A DNA stretch of 7,298 nt, taken from the NCBI GenBank assembly GCA_012511925.1, contig JAAZFD010000251.1, positions 1 through 7,298 on the forward strand, read 5' to 3'. Below the pieces are notes generated by a model. That model was not told the origin of the DNA. It did no database searches and saw nothing but the letters and a program-made list of their open reading frames with translations. Numbering within the stretch: the first letter of the stretch is position 1; every line of letters begins with the position of its first letter. Of the stretch, positions 4,852 to 7,298 are shown in pieces. This DNA is from Clostridiales bacterium. Its GTDB lineage: Bacteria > Bacillota > Clostridia > Christensenellales > CAG-138. The translations under genes and the position numbers were made by a program.

Positions 4852-5985
4852 ATGAAAGAACATACGCAAAAATTCGCTTTGGCAGGCATATATGCATCGC
4901 TTATCTTTCTATTTGCGATGACTCCAATAGGGTTGATACCATTAGGTTCTATCAACCTTTCAATAATGCATATTCCGATAATAATAATCACGCTTTTGTT
5001 AGGAGTAAAAACTGGATTGATTATGGGGCTTTCGTATGGAGTTGCTACCATGCTTGCAGCCTTTGGGAAATCGTTAGCGAAGCAAACCCTATTATCAAGT
5101 ATTCTATTGCCACATAGCGCTTTTTTCGTATTTATAGCTGCTGTTTTGCCTGCATTGGTTATCCCTTTAGCCACTAACTATATTTATAAGAGCTTATTGA
5201 AGTTTAATCGCTCGAATCAGTTCAGGCGAAAAAGGCTAACCAAAAGCACAATAATTTCTTATGCGGCTATAGGCGGCACTCTTTCATATACATTGGCTTT
5301 TGCAATAATAATGGGAGTATCGTCTGCAATTTTTAATAAGGGCTTAGAGTTTTCAAGCGTTTTCTTTTCGTTTGCCATGTTTATTGTTGTTGCTATTGAA
5401 GCCGCCGCCGCTGCTATGATTGCCGCACCCATAGTAAAAACAATTACGGATTACAATGATTCGGTTATTAAAAGCAAGAACACAAAGCCTGCTGAAGCAG
5501 AAGAAGCAGAAGAGGAAGATTTGTTAGATGTTGCGGTTATGCCTACAACCGAATCCCTGCTACCCAAAATGAACGAAGAGAATAAAAGAATGCACAGTAA
5601 GTGTATGGGCTTTTTCAACAGCGGAGCATACGAGCTTTCTGCAAGGCTATTCGATAAGTTTGAAGAGGGTTTCACAAACGATTCTGAGCGCTTTTATGCA
5701 AGACTGTACGTGATTATGCGCTTTATAGAAGCATATCAATATAAAACTGCGGAGCTACGATTGGTTGAGGTATTAAAGTTTGCTCAAGGGTTGCAGCAAA
5801 ACGCTACAGCTAACAATGTTCTTACAGGCATTATCAAAATAATAAACATTGCAAATGCAAACGCATCGGCTAATGGCAGGCTTGATTCACAGGTTGAGAG
5901 AACTTACAAAAAAGCAATCGAGTTTGTAAATGCAGGCGCCTACTTGCTTGCGGCTCAAATGTTAGAGAGGCAAATAAATTCATAA
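4852..5985 (+). CDS. ECF S component fused to a C-terminal TPR-like helical domain
   Basis: The 377-aa product starts with an S-component domain (about 1-200) paralogous to the preceding gene: AxxxA in helix one (Ala11, Ala15), MTPIGLIPLG (23-32), INLSIMHIPIII (34-45), GVKTGL, and IEAAAAAMIAAPI (182-194). Family members normally end near residue 200. Here an acidic linker follows (AEAEEAEEEDLLD, 214-226), then an all-helical region to the end. In that region, FFNSGAYELSARLFDKF (254-270), FIEAYQYKTAELRLVEVL (291-308) and FVNAGAYLLAAQMLERQ (358-374) are clearly alike and spaced by about one or two times 34 residues, the TPR period. The extension would be cytosolic if the S domain has the usual six helices. 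ATG 4852 follows TAA-TAG of the previous gene with no strong ribosome site, so coupled translation is likely. No frameshift is needed: the reading frame is continuous through the junction. Substrate and role of the extension are unknown. Confidence 0.87.
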   Translation: MKEHTQKFALAGIYASLIFLFAMTPIGLIPLGSINLSIMHIPIIIITLLLGVKTGLIMGLSYGVATMLAAFGKSLAKQTLLSSILLPHSAFFVFIAAVLPALVIPLATNYIYKSLLKFNRSNQFRRKRLTKSTIISYAAIGGTLSYTLAFAIIMGVSSAIFNKGLEFSSVFFSFAMFIVVAIEAAAAAMIAAPIVKTITDYNDSVIKSKNTKPAEAEEAEEEDLLDVAVMPTTESLLPKMNEENKRMHSKCMGFFNSGAYELSARLFDKFEEGFTNDSERFYARLYVIMRFIEAYQYKTAELRLVEVLKFAQGLQQNATANNVLTGIIKIINIANANASANGRLDSQVERTYKKAIEFVNAGAYLLAAQMLERQINS

Positions 5986-5992
5986 GCAGCGC

Positions 5993-6021
5993 TTGCATAA
6001 TCGCTTAACAATAGATATAAT
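5993..6021 (+). promoter_or_regulatory. Probable promoter of the VanW-family gene
   Basis: TTGCAT (5993-5998), 17-nt spacer, perfect TATAAT (6016-6021), lying in the 87-nt gap after the transporter gene. The -35 match is partial. Transcription would begin near 6028. The leader can form a small stem CGCTC-AAAAT-GGGCG (6043-6057, one G-U pair) just before the GGGGGT ribosome site (6063-6068). No terminator is evident between the two genes, so read-through is also possible. Confidence 0.55.
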
Positions 6022-6072
6022 TATTTGATGTAATAAAAACTACGCTCAAAATGGGCGATATTGGGGGTATAA

Positions 6073-7298
6073 ATGGAAAAGAATAATAACGAAATTAAAA
6101 AACCAAACAATAAAAACAAAGCTTATAACAGGCGTACTATCTCATTAATGATTTCAACTGCTGTTGTTTTGCTTGTCGCAGTCGTCATGTTTTTCATAAT
6201 TGGCGGCATAAGCATGAAAGAAGCAAATAAAGAAGAACAGCGAATAAATATCATCAAATCAGGCAGATTTCATAGCGGAATCACGGTTGAGGGAATTGAC
6301 GTTAGCGGACTAACATTCAACGAAGCTAAAGAAAAGCTAAAAAGCGTTGAAAATCAGATGCTTTTGCAAGTAAGCTATGCCTTGGTTTATGAGGAAAAGA
6401 GCTTCACAATCGACTATACCGTATTCGACGTAAGGTTCGACACCGATGAGGTTTTAACCGAAGCACTTAAAATTGGCAGGTCGGGTGGACTTCTAAGCCT
6501 GCAAGGCAATAGCTCTACTGAAGACATCCACAAAAATTTCACGATTTCCTACACTCTTGACACTGCGAACCTTGCAGGTACTTTAGACAAGATTGCCGAT
6601 GAGGTTTTTGTTGAGCCGCAAAATGCAAGTGCAAAAATCGACCCGAACATTGATGCTTTCAATTATTCTACGGTAATTTCGGGCTATCCCTTTATATTTA
6701 CGAACTCAAAAAAGGGAGTTGCTTTAGATAAAGATGCTTTACAGAACACATTACTATCGAGGCTAACTGAGAAGCAATTCGGTACTGTTGAGCTTCCCTT
6801 GGTAGAGGTTCAACCCGAAATATCGCTTTCAGATATAAAGGCAAATGTGGCTTTGCGTGCGTACTTCAAAACCTCATACCATGCAGGCAACAGCTATAAC
6901 CGAGTTTTCAACATAACAAAAGCATCTGATATGATTAACAAAACCGTTATTATGCCGGGCGAAATATTCTCAACAGAGGGAATCGTAGGCAGGCGAACAA
7001 CGGCAGGCGGCTGGCTTGATGCTCCTGCTGTTATATCAGGCGGTGCTGCCTATGAAGACCAACCGGGCGGCGGTGTGTGTCAGGTTTCTACAACCATATA
7101 CAATGCTGTTGTGAAGTCTGATTACGAAATAGTGTATCGTAGGAATCACTCAAAGCCCAGTTCATACGTTGATGAAGGCTTAGATGCCACAATCAACACA
7201 GATACCATAGATTTTCTTTGGAGAAATAACACAGATTATCCTGCTTACGTATTTTCTTGGTTGAATACTCAAAAAGAAGAGGTTTATTGCGCTATATA
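6073..7298 (+). CDS. VanW-family membrane-anchored envelope protein (3' end outside window)
   Basis: Open from ATG 6073 to the window edge, 408 codons without a stop. GGGGG stands 5 nt before the ATG. Residues 1-22 are cytosolic and basic (NRR at 19-21), about 23-45 form one membrane helix, and the rest should lie outside the cell. After the anchor, GITVEGIDVSGLTFNEAKEKL (about 70-90) begins a region of the putative peptidoglycan-binding type (PF12229-like) that usually precedes VanW domains. The VanW domain spans about 275-380 with FNITKASDMINKTVIMPGEI, GGGVCQVSTTIYNAV (332-346) holding the conserved Cys 336, then a HSKPSSYVDEGLDATI segment. The family is named after an accessory gene of vanB vancomycin-resistance clusters, but it is widespread in Bacillota and its biochemical role is unsettled. 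A single chromosomal member like this does not imply glycopeptide resistance, and no van ligase or dehydrogenase genes are nearby. Many relatives carry further C-terminal extensions, which cannot be assessed here. Confidence 0.93.
   Translation, partial: MEKNNNEIKKPNNKNKAYNRRTISLMISTAVVLLVAVVMFFIIGGISMKEANKEEQRINIIKSGRFHSGITVEGIDVSGLTFNEAKEKLKSVENQMLLQVSYALVYEEKSFTIDYTVFDVRFDTDEVLTEALKIGRSGGLLSLQGNSSTEDIHKNFTISYTLDTANLAGTLDKIADEVFVEPQNASAKIDPNIDAFNYSTVISGYPFIFTNSKKGVALDKDALQNTLLSRLTEKQFGTVELPLVEVQPEISLSDIKANVALRAYFKTSYHAGNSYNRVFNITKASDMINKTVIMPGEIFSTEGIVGRRTTAGGWLDAPAVISGGAAYEDQPGGGVCQVSTTIYNAVVKSDYEIVYRRNHSKPSSYVDEGLDATINTDTIDFLWRNNTDYPAYVFSWLNTQKEEVYCAI

Noticed and set aside
4845..5174. 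A 109-codon minus-strand frame opposite the second S component
   Set aside because: The plus-strand product matches the ECF S-component family and its own paralogue, so the reverse frame is a shadow.
6073..7298. Vancomycin resistance determinant
   Set aside because: VanW-family proteins are common chromosomal envelope proteins in Bacillota and none of the ligase, dehydrogenase, dipeptidase or sensor genes of a van cluster is present.
1..7298. CRISPR array, tRNA or rRNA genes, insertion sequences, phage genes
   Set aside because: Both strands were read for regular short repeats, tRNA-like cloverleaf arms, transposase motifs and integration sites; none was found beyond the small repeats listed.

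Overview
The window looks like chromosomal DNA of a moderately low-GC bacterium of the Bacillota, most probably a Clostridia-type anaerobe. The reasons are the pair of energy-coupling-factor (ECF) transporter S components, the VanW-family protein with a single N-terminal membrane anchor, the kleisin pair ScpA/ScpB, strong GGAGG-type ribosome sites and sigma-A-like promoters with 17-bp spacers. The standard genetic code fits, with TAA, TAG and TGA all used as stops. No tRNA, rRNA, CRISPR array, transposase or phage gene is visible. The taxonomic placement is inference; no marker gene settles it.

Left end (1-425, + strand): the last 57 codons of a 5-formyltetrahydrofolate cyclo-ligase, followed by a decayed second copy of the same 3' end. 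The decayed copy shares an exact 20-base repeat, has frame changes, and carries an extra segment containing a 52-bp imperfect palindrome. Its end overlaps the end of scpB, which converges on it.

Centre (422-4102, - strand): five tightly packed genes, read from right to left: an M18 zinc aminopeptidase, a 101-aa very basic protein with a C-terminal membrane anchor, an M50 (site-2 type) membrane protease starting at TTG, scpA and scpB. Stop and start codons abut at M18/small protein (TAA-ATG) and M50/scpA (TAG-ATG). scpA and scpB overlap by 8 nt. A consensus-like promoter precedes M18 and a second precedes the M50-scpA-scpB part. ScpA and ScpB are the non-SMC subunits of the condensin that organises the chromosome; the other genes have no obvious mechanistic tie to it.

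Right part (4252-7298, + strand): transcribed divergently from M18, starting at a TTGACA-N17-CATAAT promoter. Two adjacent paralogous ECF S components come first. The second carries a C-terminal extension of about 175 residues, with an acidic linker and TPR-like helical repeats, which is the most unusual item here. A VanW-family membrane-anchored envelope protein follows, with its own promoter, and runs off the right edge.

I saw no defence system or mobile island. The points most worth following up are the S component-helical repeat fusion, the polybasic tail-anchored protein and the decayed cyclo-ligase duplication.
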